Source: Jacaranda mimosifolia
Lineage: Eukaryota; Streptophyta; Magnoliopsida; Lamiales; Bignoniaceae
NCBI GenBank assembly: GCA_018894105.1
Contig: CM032127.1
Coordinates: 35,608,760-35,672,759 of the forward strand
Length of the DNA: 64,000 nucleotides
Direction of reading: 5' to 3'
Positions 24,565 through 38,090 of this stretch are shown here, piece after piece (within the stretch, counting starts at the first letter, position 1; every line of letters starts with the position of its first letter). The translations under genes were made by a program, and so were the position numbers. Under the pieces are notes generated by a model, which saw only the letters and a program-made list of their open reading frames with translations, was not told the origin of the DNA and did not search any database.

Positions 24565-25200
24565 ATTCACTTAAAAATGATTGCATATCATAATGTTGGA
24601 ATGAATTAGTAAACATCCATCATTTGGTGGCAATAGTTGGGGAGGAATATCACTTATCATGGGATCATCCTCAGGTAGAGTGAACATTGGGTCACCTTTG
24701 GATAATCCTTTCAATGCAATAGTCAAAGAATAACCTAATTCTCGAGCTACAAGTATTACAATTACATTACCATCTTGGATGTATATTTCATTTATTGGGT
24801 CAATAAGTTTCTAGTAATCTAGAAAGCTTTGCAACCGAGCACTCTCATGGACCGTAAGAACTTTATTTTGAAGAGGATGTGAAATTGCCTTGTTATGAGG
24901 TTTTACAAGAGTAACAACGGTGGACACATTTTCATCACACCATAATTAACTAAAAGGCTTTGATGAATTTCCCCCAACAAAACTCATAGCATAATTAGGG
25001 ACCAGAGGCTTCCTGAAAGCCAGCTTAATTCTTTCTACATCAGAATCGCACTCAATTTCTATTGCGTTGCCTTGATGTCTCAGGCTAGAGCTTACCAACA
25101 CGATGCAACTTCTAGAAAAATCGGTTAAAGAATGCATGGGAGGTTTGCAAAAGCTAGAAATTTTTGCATAATCAAATTTTCATAGAATAGATATATTAAC
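24565..25200 (-). pseudogene. CMT: Array unit 5: chromomethylase C-terminal fragment (best copy)
   Basis: The minus strand can be read in one frame for about 190 codons with only two stops. In order: a degenerate [12 protein letters not shown] (family FRDLPGV), [31 protein letters not shown] (family SSKPFARLWWDETVPT), [32 protein letters not shown] (family RVLTIRENARLQGF, motif IX), DY-stop-KL, IYIQDGNVIVILVARELGY (motif X), then DPMFTLPED and a terminal stop at about 24567. This matches the last quarter of the catalytic domain of CMT1/CMT3-type chromomethylases. Catalytic motifs I, IV and VI are absent, so it cannot methylate DNA. Confidence 0.8.
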
Positions 25201-25319
25201 CTGGCTATAGGTGAAAGCACTTCGAAATTAAAAGGAAAGTATTAAAAAAAATTAATTACATCCTTGATTCAATGAAAGTAGAAAAAAAGTATGAAAACAA
25301 TTCAAAGGGAAGGAAACAA

Positions 25320-27035
<1,716 letters not shown>

Positions 27036-27602
27036 AGAAAATAATAGGATGGGGATGAGCATTAGTTCATACTATAAGTTTGGAATGCTTGATTTACGGG
27101 GCCAATTAGTGTGTCACTTCGATAGATTTTCCTGAAGAAAAGGATTAAATTTGCTAAAGAAGTCTGCAAGACAAATATTATTTGGCAGATTTTAGTAAAG
27201 CTTATAGTGATTCGGACTCATGTTTAGGTTCCTTCATTATGGTCAAACAATTTGAATTTCAATTTGATTATTAGAGAAGATGTATTGATGATGTTTTTAA
27301 AACTAAAGCTATTTTTGACCAACTCATGGTTGATGGTAAATGTCAAAATTTCCAAAGATCATCTACTACTATTGACTAAGAACTTCAGGAAAATAATTTG
27401 CAGGTTTCATAGAATATTGATTCACTCAAATAATAACTACTACTAAGAATCCAATCTAAGAGAAACACTATGAGTTAGCATGACCTGAGTGGTTAATGTG
27501 GTGGAAAACAATGAGAAAGGCAAGGAGGAGTTGTTACCTTCCTAAAAAGTAGAAGGCTCCACCTATTTAGTTAGGACATTACGCATGTTGCTAGGCAAAG
27601 AT
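27036..27602 (+). pseudogene. Array unit 6: Ty3/gypsy gag-like segment
   Basis: Last visible array unit. The plus strand covers the same span as other gag halves, from the YKFGMLDL-like start to the QLGHYACC-like end, with a 64-codon open stretch at 27252-27446 (NSWLMVNVKISKDH). It is cut at 27603 by the LTR of element E1, so its chromomethylase half is not in view. Confidence 0.5.
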
Positions 27603-28780
27603 TATTGGGATAACGCCCTGCAAGTCAATTAGATTGGTATGTAAACTATTTCACTTCTGATACAATCTTGATTGAATGATATTTATTAAATGGCCATCTT
27701 GATCTTATGCATATATTTACTTCACTAGCATTTGGTTAGAAGCCCTTAGATCACACAAGACTACCTGACTTGGTCACACATTGGGTGGTGTATCATGAAA
27801 TAAGTCTTACAGGATTGTGATATTAAATCTTCCAAGTCATAGGATCTTATGAGATAAGACATCTAAGATCTGAATAGACTTGCACTAATAATACATAAAT
27901 CCAAGATTTGGATATTGCTTCTTTTCATGAGAAAACCATATGAAATATGGGTGTATGTTAGTGGGTGTTTGTTGGAGAACATGTTCACTGAAGGCCCGCC
28001 CAGAGAATCTACTAAATAGCCGTAGTGGCAAGTCGGTAATGACAAGTTCTCCAGCTTATGCTAGTACATATAATTAGTCATTTGACATGAGGATCTATGG
28101 TAACCTTGTGTTTAGGTCCTCATGCTTTGACTCTTTCTTGACCACCTAATGGTTTTTTAAGGTAGAGGTTGGGTATGAGCTACTTAGACATGGAGGTTTG
28201 TGAGATCCAATATGGGATCAGACTCCTCGTTATTGTGAAGGGTGAGTACATCTCTTATATTCTCTATAATGATCGATTCCAAGAATTCTTTGCACAAGGT
28301 AGTATGACAATTTGAAAAAGGAATTTTCTAAAAATGAGGTCATAAAGGGGAATCGAACATTGAGAATAGAAACATAGAATCGAGGTTATCAGGAGTTGGC
28401 AAATATTTTGCCCTAGGCCTCTTTTAGGAGATAAGAGATGAAATGATCATATTTGCATAGTACGAGTAAAGCTGGAATAGTTCTCCAAAAGCATTCATTT
28501 TGGCCAATTAGTTGGGCTCCATGTGCTTGAGGTTGGACATTGACCATGAAGATTGGGTACTCTTCAATTAATGGAGATTCATTGAATTGAGTCATTAGTT
28601 TAAAGAAGTTTAAACTAATGTAAATATTTGATATTGTGTAAGTCACAAAAAGTTGTGATCCCATGTCCAATGAATGGTAGAACGTAATGGGTCACACACA
28701 AAAGCCAATTGCAAACCTACTTGATGAAAGGAAATTTTCTAAGAGTTAGAAAAATTTCTTCCTGATCGATTTTGAGAAGT
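27603..28780 (+). mobile_element. Element E1: 5' LTR, 3'-truncated
   Basis: It begins TATTGGGATAACGCCCTGCAAG (a mutated TGTTGGAATAGTGCCCCGCAAG) inside an array unit. It follows the LTR for about 1.18 kb to GATCGATTTTGAGAAG, then jumps to leader sequence. The promoter, R, U5 and PBS are deleted. Confidence 0.8.
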
Positions 28781-28789
28781 AGACAGTTG

Positions 28790-30706
28790 AGTCATGTGAT
28801 GAATTTATCTAAATCTCCAAATACTTGATCCAACATGTAGATTAGAGTGTTTGGATGATGTTATATGTGTCTCCTGTGCTTGATGAATTGAAAGCATGGT
28901 AATATGTGTTTTAAGTGTTAATTTATATGATTAATATGCTTTAATTCATAGTTGCTAATGTTGAATTTTGGTTTGGCATTACATGATGTTATATGTTGAT
29001 ATAGCTTGTTAAATTTGGCCTTGAAGTATTTTGGTCATTTTTAGATCCAATATGATTGTAGTTTATTGAAGATTTTTGAAGAATATGAATCTTAGATAAA
29101 CTTGTTTTTTAGAAGCATGATTAAGCACTTGAAATTTCATTGTTGAAAGATGTTTTGAATATGGAATTTCATCAATGTTGTGTGATTTGAAGTTTAGAAG
29201 GTATCCTAAATTTTTTTGTGCACAAAAATTGAACCAAAATTGAGATAACTCGAAAGTGACCTTGAAAATAGGAGACTGCCCACCCAAGCCGGGCGCTGGC
29301 CAGGTAGTGGGCGCGCACCTGCCGCACAGCTATGTGCCCAACGCCGGGGCAGGCAATGGCTATTTTTGATTTTGCTCGAGTCAACTCATTTTTTTTGTGT
29401 TCTTTTTGTGACTAAAAATGTTTTGAATCATACTATATTGATGCACAAGTGTTGTGCAAGTTCTCCAATTATGTTTGACATTTTTTATTGCTTTTGAAAA
29501 ACTTGTTAAAGTTAATCTTCAATAATGATGAAAAATTGTTAAGCTTAAATCTTACTTGGCCAATCAATTTTTTATGAGATAAACATTTAACTATTGGAAT
29601 TGAATGTCAATTCAAGATTTATTTATTGTTCATTTAATTGTTGAATGGATGATGAATGAATAGGGATGATCACGAGCCTTTAATATTAATTTTATTTGTT
29701 TCAAGTTGTTGAAAAGTGTTGTATTAAATTGGGGCTTGCATGCCTCGTAATTTCTATCTTGTAAATATTATGAGAGTAGAATCACTAGGAAGGATGATTT
29801 CTTTCTTATGTAAATGTTAGGCATGAAGAACCATGAAGCATGGGGATACAGTCATGTAATAGCTAGATTTAATGAACTCACTTAAAATCAACTAAGTGGT
29901 GCACCTATGGCTCTAAGTGCACTACTTGGTTAAGGCTCATGGTCATCCCACCCCAGGAGCATGCTAGGCACATTTACTTATTTATGCTTTCCGTATGCTA
30001 TTAATATATGAGATGCATGGTTAGGATATAGAAAATATAAATAAGAAGATAAAATTGATGACATCTTTGCAAACAAGAAAATCCCTCCACTTAGAATGTC
30101 TAAGTGCTTTTCCAAATATTATGTCCAAATGAATACAAATTAAAAAGGGTTTTAATTAATCCATATATTCTACTTAGAGTATATGGCATGATGACGCTAC
30201 CATCTTTGTATGATGGCACTCAGTCACGGGGGTCACATTTAGGTGGAAAGCTATGATCATATACTTAGCATATGATGCACATTTAAGTTGAGGCTTCCGA
30301 TGTATTGGCACTTGATCATGGGGGATGTCATGGAACGGTCTCGAATCAAAGTATAATTGGTAGGTCCAACTTGACATCTAGTAATGTAGATGGCACACAG
30401 TCACATGGGTCTATATGAAAAGTGAGGCAAAATAAATCAAGAGTTGTATGAGAAGCAACTAGCAAAAGTTGCTTACCTTTCGATTGTTTGTGGATGGCAC
30501 TCGGTCATGGGGGTCCACTTACAAGTCCTTAGGATCTTGATTCTTACTAGAAAATGAGATTTCCCAAATTCTTTTAGAGGGTGAAGAATTTGATAGGAGA
30601 AAAACATGCTTGAAAGACCATGAACATGTTTTCAATATCAATTTAATCATATGCTTATACTCTTCTTTTTTGCCTTTGGTAGATTTTTGAAATCTTGGAA
30701 AACAAA
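28790..30706 (+). other. Element E1: untranslated leader
   Basis: The leader runs from TCATGTGATGAATTTATC to the gag ATG. A GC-rich island (about 29274-29360, with GGGCGCTGGCCAGG) stands out from the AT-rich surroundings. Four spaced motif copies lie at 30214-30235, 30307-30330, 30392-30413 and 30496-30518, sharing GGCACTCRGTCAYGGGGGTC. No credible ORF. In related elements the long leader is thought to carry packaging and translation-control signals; that role is inference here. Confidence 0.75.
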
Positions 30707-31074
30707 ATGGTTAAGAATCCACTCCACATTATTTTGGAAACTAATAAACTCACTAGGCCAAAATTCCATGATTGGTTGAGAAACCTCAAAATTGTTATAG
30801 ACTCTAAAAAAAGGACCTATGTCCTTGATCAAAGTTTGCCGGACACCTTAGGTGATGACGTCACCAATAAGGCCCATGAATTGTTCACTAAGTTTGTAGA
30901 TAATGATCACAAGCGAGATGCCTCATGATGGCTTCCATCACCAATGAGCTCCAAAAGACTTATGAGCATGTGAAGCATGCTAGTGAGATCTATAAACACC
31001 AACAAGAGTTGTATGGTGTTCAAACTAGACACGGAAGGTTCGCTTTGTCTAGAGAGCTTTTTAGGTTAAGGATA
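30707..31074 (+). pseudogene. gag: Element E1: gag, N-terminal part
   Basis: It opens MVKNPLHIILETNKL, matching the family's MAKNPLASILETNKL. It stays open for 74 codons (FHDWLRNLKIVIDSKK, then YVLDQS), frameshifts after DNDHKRDAS and continues in other frames through the EHVKHA and QELYGVQTRH-like region. Element E2 is inserted at 31075, splitting the gene at the equivalent of the FRLRI stretch. A gag of this family is about 280 codons before the protease; about 120 are here. Confidence 0.75.
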
Positions 31075-33271
31075 TGTTGAAATAGTGCCCCGCAAGCCAA
31101 TTAGATTGGCATGTAAACTATTTCACTTGTGATACTATCTTAATTGAATGATATTCTTCAAATAGTCATCTTCTTCTTATGCTTATATTTACTTCACTAG
31201 CATTTGGTTGAAGCCCTTAGATCACACAAGACTACGAGACTTGGTCACTCACTAGGTGGTGATCATGAAACAAATCTTACGCGATTGTGATCTTAAATCT
31301 TTCAAGTCATAGGATCTTATGAGACAGGGCATCTGTGATCCAGATAGACATGTAATAACGATGCACAAATTCAAGGGGTCAAATATTGTTCCATTTCATG
31401 AGCAATGCCATATGAGATATGGGTGCATGTTAGAGAACAATGTACTAAAGGCCCACTTGGAGAACCCACTAGATAGCTGAAAAGGTAATTCGGTAGTAGC
31501 AAGTTCTCCAACTTATGCTAGTACACATAATTAGTCCTCTAACCTGAGGATCCATGGTAACCTTGTATTTAGGTCCTCATGCTTTGACTCCTCCTTGGTC
31601 ATGTAGCGGGTTGTTCAGGTGGTGATTGTGCATAAGCAACTAGACATAAAGGTTTGTGAGATCCAAGATGGGACCGGACTCTTCGTCATTGTGAAGGGCG
31701 AGTACATCTCCTATGTATTCTATAATGAATGATTTCAAGAAATCCTTGCACAAAGTAGTATGAAAATTTGTCAATGGAGTTTTCCGAAGATGAGGTCATA
31801 ATAGGGAAATGAACATTTAAATAGAGACATAGAATCGAGGCTATAAGGAGCTAACAAATATCTTACCCTAGACTTCTTTCAGGAGATAGGAGACAAAAGA
31901 ACCGTATTTGCATGGTACGCATAGAGCTAGAATGGTTCTCTAAAAGCATTCATTTAGGCTACTTAGTTAGGCTCTATGGGCTTGAGGTTGGACGTCAACC
32001 ATGAAGACTGGGTAGTCTTCAATTAATGGAGATTAATTTAGTTAAGTCGATTAGTTCAAAGTAGTTTAAACTAAAGTGAATATTTGATATTCTAACATAC
32101 AAAGAGTTGTGAGCCCATGTCCAACGAATGGTAGAACCTAATGGGTCACACACAAAATCCAATCGCAAATCATACATGTGAAGGAAAATTTTCTAAGAGT
32201 TAGAATATTTCCCACATGACCAATTTGGAGATTGATCGATTGGCACAACTTGATGTCATTTTAGCTTGATCAATTTAATTGTAAAATTGATCCAATTAAT
32301 TACAAAGTTAAATTAACACTTTCTAATTAAGAAGTTAATTTTTTGGTGCCACATGACTATCAATTGGTCAAATTAACTTATGGAGTTAAGTTAACAATAT
32401 CTTGTTTAAGGAGTTAAGAAAATTGGCTTAAAATGTTAAGTCAAAGTTAATTAATTAAATTAAAGAGTTTAATTTAGTTAAAATGGAAAATTAATTTTTG
32501 AGGGAAAATACAAAAAAAAAGGTTCATTTGGTGTGAATTAGAATTTATTTCGATGACATTTCATAAGATGAAATGAAGATTCCAAATGAAATTCAAATTC
32601 ACATAAAATTCAAAATTCACATGCCAACTTGCAAGAGCAAGTGGGCTGCCACTTATAGATATAGAGTGTAAAGGGGGGCGGCCACATGAATTTTGCAAGC
32701 AAGAATTAGGTTCTCTCAATTTCCCCTCTAAATTTTCAAGTGTTGCCTCATGTGTTGAAACTTCACTTCTTTTCTTCTCCTATATCCAAATCAAGCCTTC
32801 AACCAAGCTCTTCTTCTCTTTATTCTCCAGCTAACATAGGTAAGAAAAGGATTGTGAATTGGTGTGGATCTTTACATTAGAGGCAAGACAATTGGATTGC
32901 TAGCCTTTAGAGATCCTCTATTTTGGGCAGTGACTTTGGAGCAACCTTTGGAGGTCTTTCCAGATTTATTTTGAGATGAAGTTTTTACTAAAGATGCATC
33001 AAAGAGTTGCTGTTCGTTTGGTACAAATTTCACTAAAATTGGATTTCAATAGGTTGGGAAAAAGTTGCTTAAATTCTACTATGCCGCTGGAAGAGAGTTT
33101 TCAAGGAGCTAAGATCTTCTTCCACATTTCTTAGATTTTCTAAAAGACGAGAAAATTTCCCTTCCAAATGTGAATCTATGGCATGTTTAGATTATTGGAT
33201 TCATATGTAGCCTAGTTGTTTTAGCATTTATAAGCTTTGATAACAAGATCCTAGTGCTACATGTGACTTCA
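31075..33271 (+). mobile_element. Element E2: complete 5' LTR (2.2 kb)
   Basis: It starts TGTTGAAATAGTGCC directly after GGATA of the E1 gag and ends ATGTGACTTCA, with a PBS two bases on. The region that is TATA in other copies reads CTTATAGATATAGAG (near 32654), so the promoter is weakened. The GGATA at 31070-31074 is the expected left target duplication; the right one is not found. Confidence 0.88.
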
Positions 33272-33273
33272 AG

Positions 33274-33286
33274 TGGTATTGGAGCC
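33274..33286 (+). other. Element E2: primer-binding site
   Basis: TGGTATTGGAGCC differs at one base from the initiator-Met tRNA-type site TGGTATCGGAGCC and starts two bases after the LTR. Confidence 0.85.
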
Positions 33287-33884
33287 GAATTCATGCTATG
33301 ATTTGGATTTTTGATTGATTGATTGATATGATGAATTGGTCAAAATCTCCAAATACTTGATCCAACTTATGGATTGGAGTGTTTGGATGATGTTGTATGT
33401 AGCTCCTTGTTTGTTGAATTGAAAGCATGCTAATATGTGTTTTAAATGTTAATTCATATGATTAGTATGTTTTAATTTATAGTTGCTAATGTTGAATTTT
33501 GATTTGGCATTAGCTAATGTTATATGTTGATACAGTATGTTAAATTACACCTTAAGGTGTTTTGGTCATTTCTTGGATCCAATATGACTGGAATTAATTG
33601 GAGATATTTGAAGAATGTGATTTTTACTTAAACTTATTTTTAGAAGCATGATGAAGCACTTGAAATTTATTTTTTAAAAGGTGTTTTAGATATGAAATTT
33701 CATCTATAATGTGTTTTTTAATGTTTGGAAGGTGTCCTGAAATTTTAGGTGCCCAAAAGTTGAGCAAATCGGCACATGAATCGGTGCCAACATGAAAACA
33801 GGGCAAGTTGCCTGCCTGGTTAGGCACCGGTCGAGTTCCTAGGGCACCCGCCATATGCCAGTGCACCCAGCCTAGGCGAGCAAC
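33287..33884 (+). other. Element E2: leader, first 0.6 kb
   Basis: Colinear with the PBS-proximal leader of E1, E3 and E6. It ends inside the GC-rich island (CCAGTGCACCCAGCCTAGGCGAG), where element E3 is inserted. The bases GCAAC at 33880-33884 are the candidate left target duplication. Everything else of E2 is displaced or lost. Confidence 0.75.
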
Positions 33885-36092
33885 TGTTGGAATAGTGCCC
33901 CTCAAGCTAATTAGATTGGCGTTGTAAACTATTTCACTTGTCATATAATCTTGATTGAATGATATTCTTTATATGACCATCTTCATCTTATGCTCATTAT
34001 TACTTCACTGGCATTTGGTTGAAGCCTTTAGATCACAAAAGACTATGGGACTTGGTCATGCACTCGGTGGTGATCATGAAATAAGTCTTATATAGTCGTG
34101 ATCTTAAATCTTCCAAGTCATAGGATCTTATGAGACAGGGCAACTAAGATCCGGATAGACTTGCACTAACGATGCATAAATCCAAGGGTTGGATGTTGCT
34201 CAATTCCATGAGCAATCCCATCTGAGATATAGATCCATGTTAGTAGGTGCTTATTAGAGAACAAGGAACTGAAGGCCCGCCTGGAGAATCTACTAGATAG
34301 CTGAAATGGCAATTCGGTAGTGGCAAGTTCTCTAGCACATGCTAATGCATATAATTAGTCCCCTAACCTGAGGATCCATGGTAACCTTGTTTTTAGGTCC
34401 TCATGCTTTGACTTTTCCTTAGCCATGTAGTAGGTCGTTCGGTTTGAGGTCGGGTATGAGCTACTTAAATATGGAGGTTTGTGAAATCCAAGATGGAATC
34501 CGACTCCTTGTCTTTGTGAAGGGTGAGTACACTCAAATGTATTCTATAATGAGCGATTCCAAGAAATTCTTGCGCAAGGTAGTATGAAAATTTGGAAAAG
34601 GAGTTTTCTAAAGATGAGGTCATAAAGTGGAACCAAACATTGAATATAGAAACACAGTATCGAGGCTATTAGGGAGTCAAGAAATATCTTGCCCTAGGCC
34701 TCTTTTGGAGGTAGGAGATGGAAGGGCTGTATTTGCATGGTTCATGTGGAGCTATAATAGTTCTCCAAGAGCATTCATCTTGGCCAATTAGTTGGGTTCC
34801 AGGGGCTTTAGGTTGCACATTAACCATGGAGATTTGGTACTCTTCAATTAATGGAGATTAATTAAATTGAGCCGATTAGTTTAAAGGAGTTTAAAGTAAA
34901 ATAAATACATGATATTCAAAAGTTACTAGGAATTGTTAGCCCATGTCCAATGAATGTTAAAACCTATCAGGTCACACACAAAAGCCAATTGCATTTCCTA
35001 ATTCTTGGAGGAATTTTTCTAAGTGTTAGGAAAGTCACTCCTAGTGGCCGAAAATTGATGTCAACTTTAGCTTGATTAATTTAATTGTTAAATTGATCAA
35101 TAATTTAAAGAGTTAAATTAGGCCTAATTAAGGAGTTAATTATTTGGTGCCACATGAACATTAATTGGTCAAGTTAACTTAAAGAGTTAACAATTCTTAG
35201 CTTAACGAGTCAAGCTAATTCACTAAAGAGTTAAGCCAATGATTAATTAATTAAATTAAATTATTTAACTTAATTAATGAGAGAAATCTGTATTGGAGGG
35301 AAAATTCAAATGAAATGTTCATTTGGTGTGCATTTTAATTAATTTGAAATTAGATTCCAAAATTGAAATGCACATAAAATTCAAATTTGATTTGAATTTG
35401 CCAACTTGCAAACAAGTGGATGGCCCCCTACCTTGAGGAAGATGTGATGCCACGTTGGCATCACACGATCTTCCCTCTATATATAGATATAGAGGTGAGG
35501 CTGGACAGCACATTATAATCCACATGAAGAATTACATTATCAAATTTTTCCCTTCTCCAAGTGTTGCCTCATAAGTTGAAGCTTTGCTTCCCTCTTCTTC
35601 TCCAACCTCAAAATCGGCCCTCTGCCTATCATTTCTTCTCTCTGTCTCTAGCTAATATTGAGTAGAAATTAGAAATAACATTAGTGTGCGGATCATATTG
35701 ATAGAGGTAAGATAATAGGATTGCTAGCCTTTGGAGATCCATCAGTCAGGGCAGTAAATTGACAATTTTATTCCAAGAGATTCGGAAGGAGTTTTGATCT
35801 AAAATTTTCACAGTATGTTCTTCAAAGAGTTCAGAAATTATGGAATGTTTCCATATTTTTTGGAGGTTTTTGGATCGGGCAAAAGTAGCACCAAGTCTGT
35901 TGGGCCGCTGTTTAATAATTTTCTGGATTGAAGAAGAGTTCTTTGTCTTTCCTTTGATTTTGCTAATCAAGGTAATTCTTCATCCAAATTTGAATCCTAA
36001 GCATGTTTAGATCCTTGTTTGCTTGTGAAGCACCAGTTAAATTTAGCTTTTGTAGTTTTAATTATTGGATCCTAGCACATTACTTGCCTTCA
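33885..36092 (+). mobile_element. Element E3: complete 5' LTR (2,208 bp)
   Basis: The best reference copy of the family LTR. TGTTGGAATAGTGCC start, CTTGCCTTCA end, TATA at 35477-35486, and the short-palindrome cluster of U3 at about 35090-35250 (TTAAAGAGTTAA, GTTAACTTAAAGAGTTAA). Confidence 0.9.
35477..35486 (+). promoter_or_regulatory. Element E3: LTR TATA box
   Basis: CTATATATAG is preceded by the conserved CATCACACGATCTTCC context and followed by ATATAGAGG. Predicted core promoter; transcription would start a few tens of bases downstream and cross R, U5 and the leader. Confidence 0.55.
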
Positions 36093-36094
36093 AG

Positions 36095-36107
36095 TGGTAT
36101 CGGAGCC
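36095..36107 (+). other. Element E3: primer-binding site
   Basis: TGGTATCGGAGCC, two bases after the LTR, is complementary to the initiator-Met tRNA 3' end. Confidence 0.9.
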
Positions 36108-38090
36108 TAATTTATTCTTTGATTTAAAATTTTGCTTGATTGATTCATGAGATGGATTGATCAAAATCACCAAATTCTTGATTCATATGATGGATTAGAG
36201 TGTTTGGCTGATGTTGTGTGTGGCTCCTTGATTCATGAATTGAGATGAAGCTAATATGTGTTTTTAAGGTGTTAATTCATATGTTGAGCATGTATCAATT
36301 CATAGCTATTAATTTTGAATGTTAATTTGGCATTAATTGTTGTTATATGGGGATATGGCATGTTTTAATTAACCTTAAGCTGTTTTGGTCATTTTTAGCT
36401 CCAATATGATTGGAAATTATTGAAGATCTTCGAGAATGTGATTCTTGCTTAAACCTAATTTTGAAATCTTGATTGAGCACTTGAAATTTCAGTTTTAAAA
36501 GGTATTTTAGATATGAAATTTCATCTATAATGTGGGTAATAATGTTTAGAAGTTGTTCTAAATTTTTTGGTGCACAAAAGGTTAAGAAAAATTGAAGTCA
36601 CTTGGCCATAACCATGAAACAGGGTTGATTGCCCTGCCTCGGCTGGGCGCTGGCCAGCAGTATGACTGGCCTGGGCGGGTAGTTGCCGATTTCAATATTG
36701 GCTGAATTTGCTTCAATTTTGGCTCTTTTTTGTGACCAAACATATTTTGTTACACACATATTAGATGCACAAGTATTGTGCAAGTTTTCAAAATTATGTT
36801 TGATATTTTTTATTGCTTTTAAAAATTTGTTAAAGTTAATCTTCAATTTGTGGCATAGTTGTTATACTTTCTTTTGCTTGGCCAATTAATTGTTTATGAG
36901 ATAAGCATTTAATTGTTGGAATTAATTGTTAATTCTAGATTTATTTATTATTCATTTAATTGTTGAATGAATAATGAATGAATGGCGAAGATCATGAGCC
37001 TTTAATATTGATTTTATTTGTTTCAAGTTGTTGAAAATGGTTGTATTAAATTGGGGATTGCATGCCTTATAATTTCTATATTGTAAATGTTATGAGAGTA
37101 GAATCACTAGCAATGACGATTTCTTTCTCTTGTAAAGGTTACGAAGAGCAAGGAGACTATTGGAGGCATGGAGACTTAAGAAGACCCATGAATGTATGGG
37201 GATACACTCATGTAATAGCTAGATTTAATCAACCCACTTAAAATCAACTACGTGGTGCACCTACGGCTATAAGTGCATCACTTGGTTAGGCTCATGGTCA
37301 TCCCACCCTAGGAGCATGCTAGGCACATTTACTTACATATGATTTCCATATCGTATTAATGTATGAGATACATGGTTAGATATAGAAAACCTAAATAAGA
37401 ATATAAAATGATGAGATCTTTGCAAGCAAAAACCCTCAATTTAGATAGTCTAAGTATTTTCAAATATTAAGTGAAAGTGGATACAAATTAAAAGAGTTTT
37501 AATTAATCCATGCCTTCTACCAATAGTGTATGCCATGATAATGCTACCGATTTTATGTGATGGCACTCAGTTATGGGGGTCACACATAGGAGGAAAGTTG
37601 TGAGCATACACTTAGCATGAAATACACCTTGGACTTAAGAACACCCACACATTGGCACTTGATTACGGGGGATGATGTGGTGCTCATCTTGAATCAAAGT
37701 TTGATTCATAGGTTGGACTTAACAGTTATTAATATAGATGGTGCAGGGTTACGTGGGTTTAGATGATAGGTGAGGCAAAATACATCAAGGTTTGCAAAAG
37801 ATGCAATTAGCAAAAGTTGCTTACCCTTTGATTGCAATTAGCAAAGTTGCTCACCTTTAGATTGCTTGTGGATGGCACTCGATTATAGGGGTCCACTTAC
37901 AAGTCCTTGGGATCTTGATTCTCACTAGGAAATAAGATTTCCCAAATTCTTCTAGGGGATGAAGGATTTGGTAAAATAGTGGGAGAAAAACATGCTTAAA
38001 AGACCACGAACATGTTTTCAATACCAAAATTCAATCATATCTTATACGTTTTTTTGCCTCATGTAGATTTTTGAAATCTTCAAAAAGAAA
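36108..38090 (+). other. Element E3: untranslated leader
   Basis: A 1.98 kb leader without a credible gene. GC-rich island at about 36628-36690 (GGCTGGGCGCTGGCCAGCAG). Four motif copies, GGCACTCGATTAYGGGGGTC-like, at 37561-37583, 37653-37676, 37738-37761 and 37871-37895. Just before gag it has the conserved TTGTAGATTTTTGAAATCTTC-type sequence. Confidence 0.75.

Noticed and set aside
23145..25200. Functional chromomethylase gene
   Set aside because: Only the C-terminal part is present, with stops and frameshifts, and catalytic motifs I, IV and VI and the BAH and chromo domains are absent.
30214..30518. CRISPR-like array from evenly spaced repeats
   Set aside because: There are only four degenerate copies with unequal spacing, in a plant retrotransposon leader, and no cas genes.
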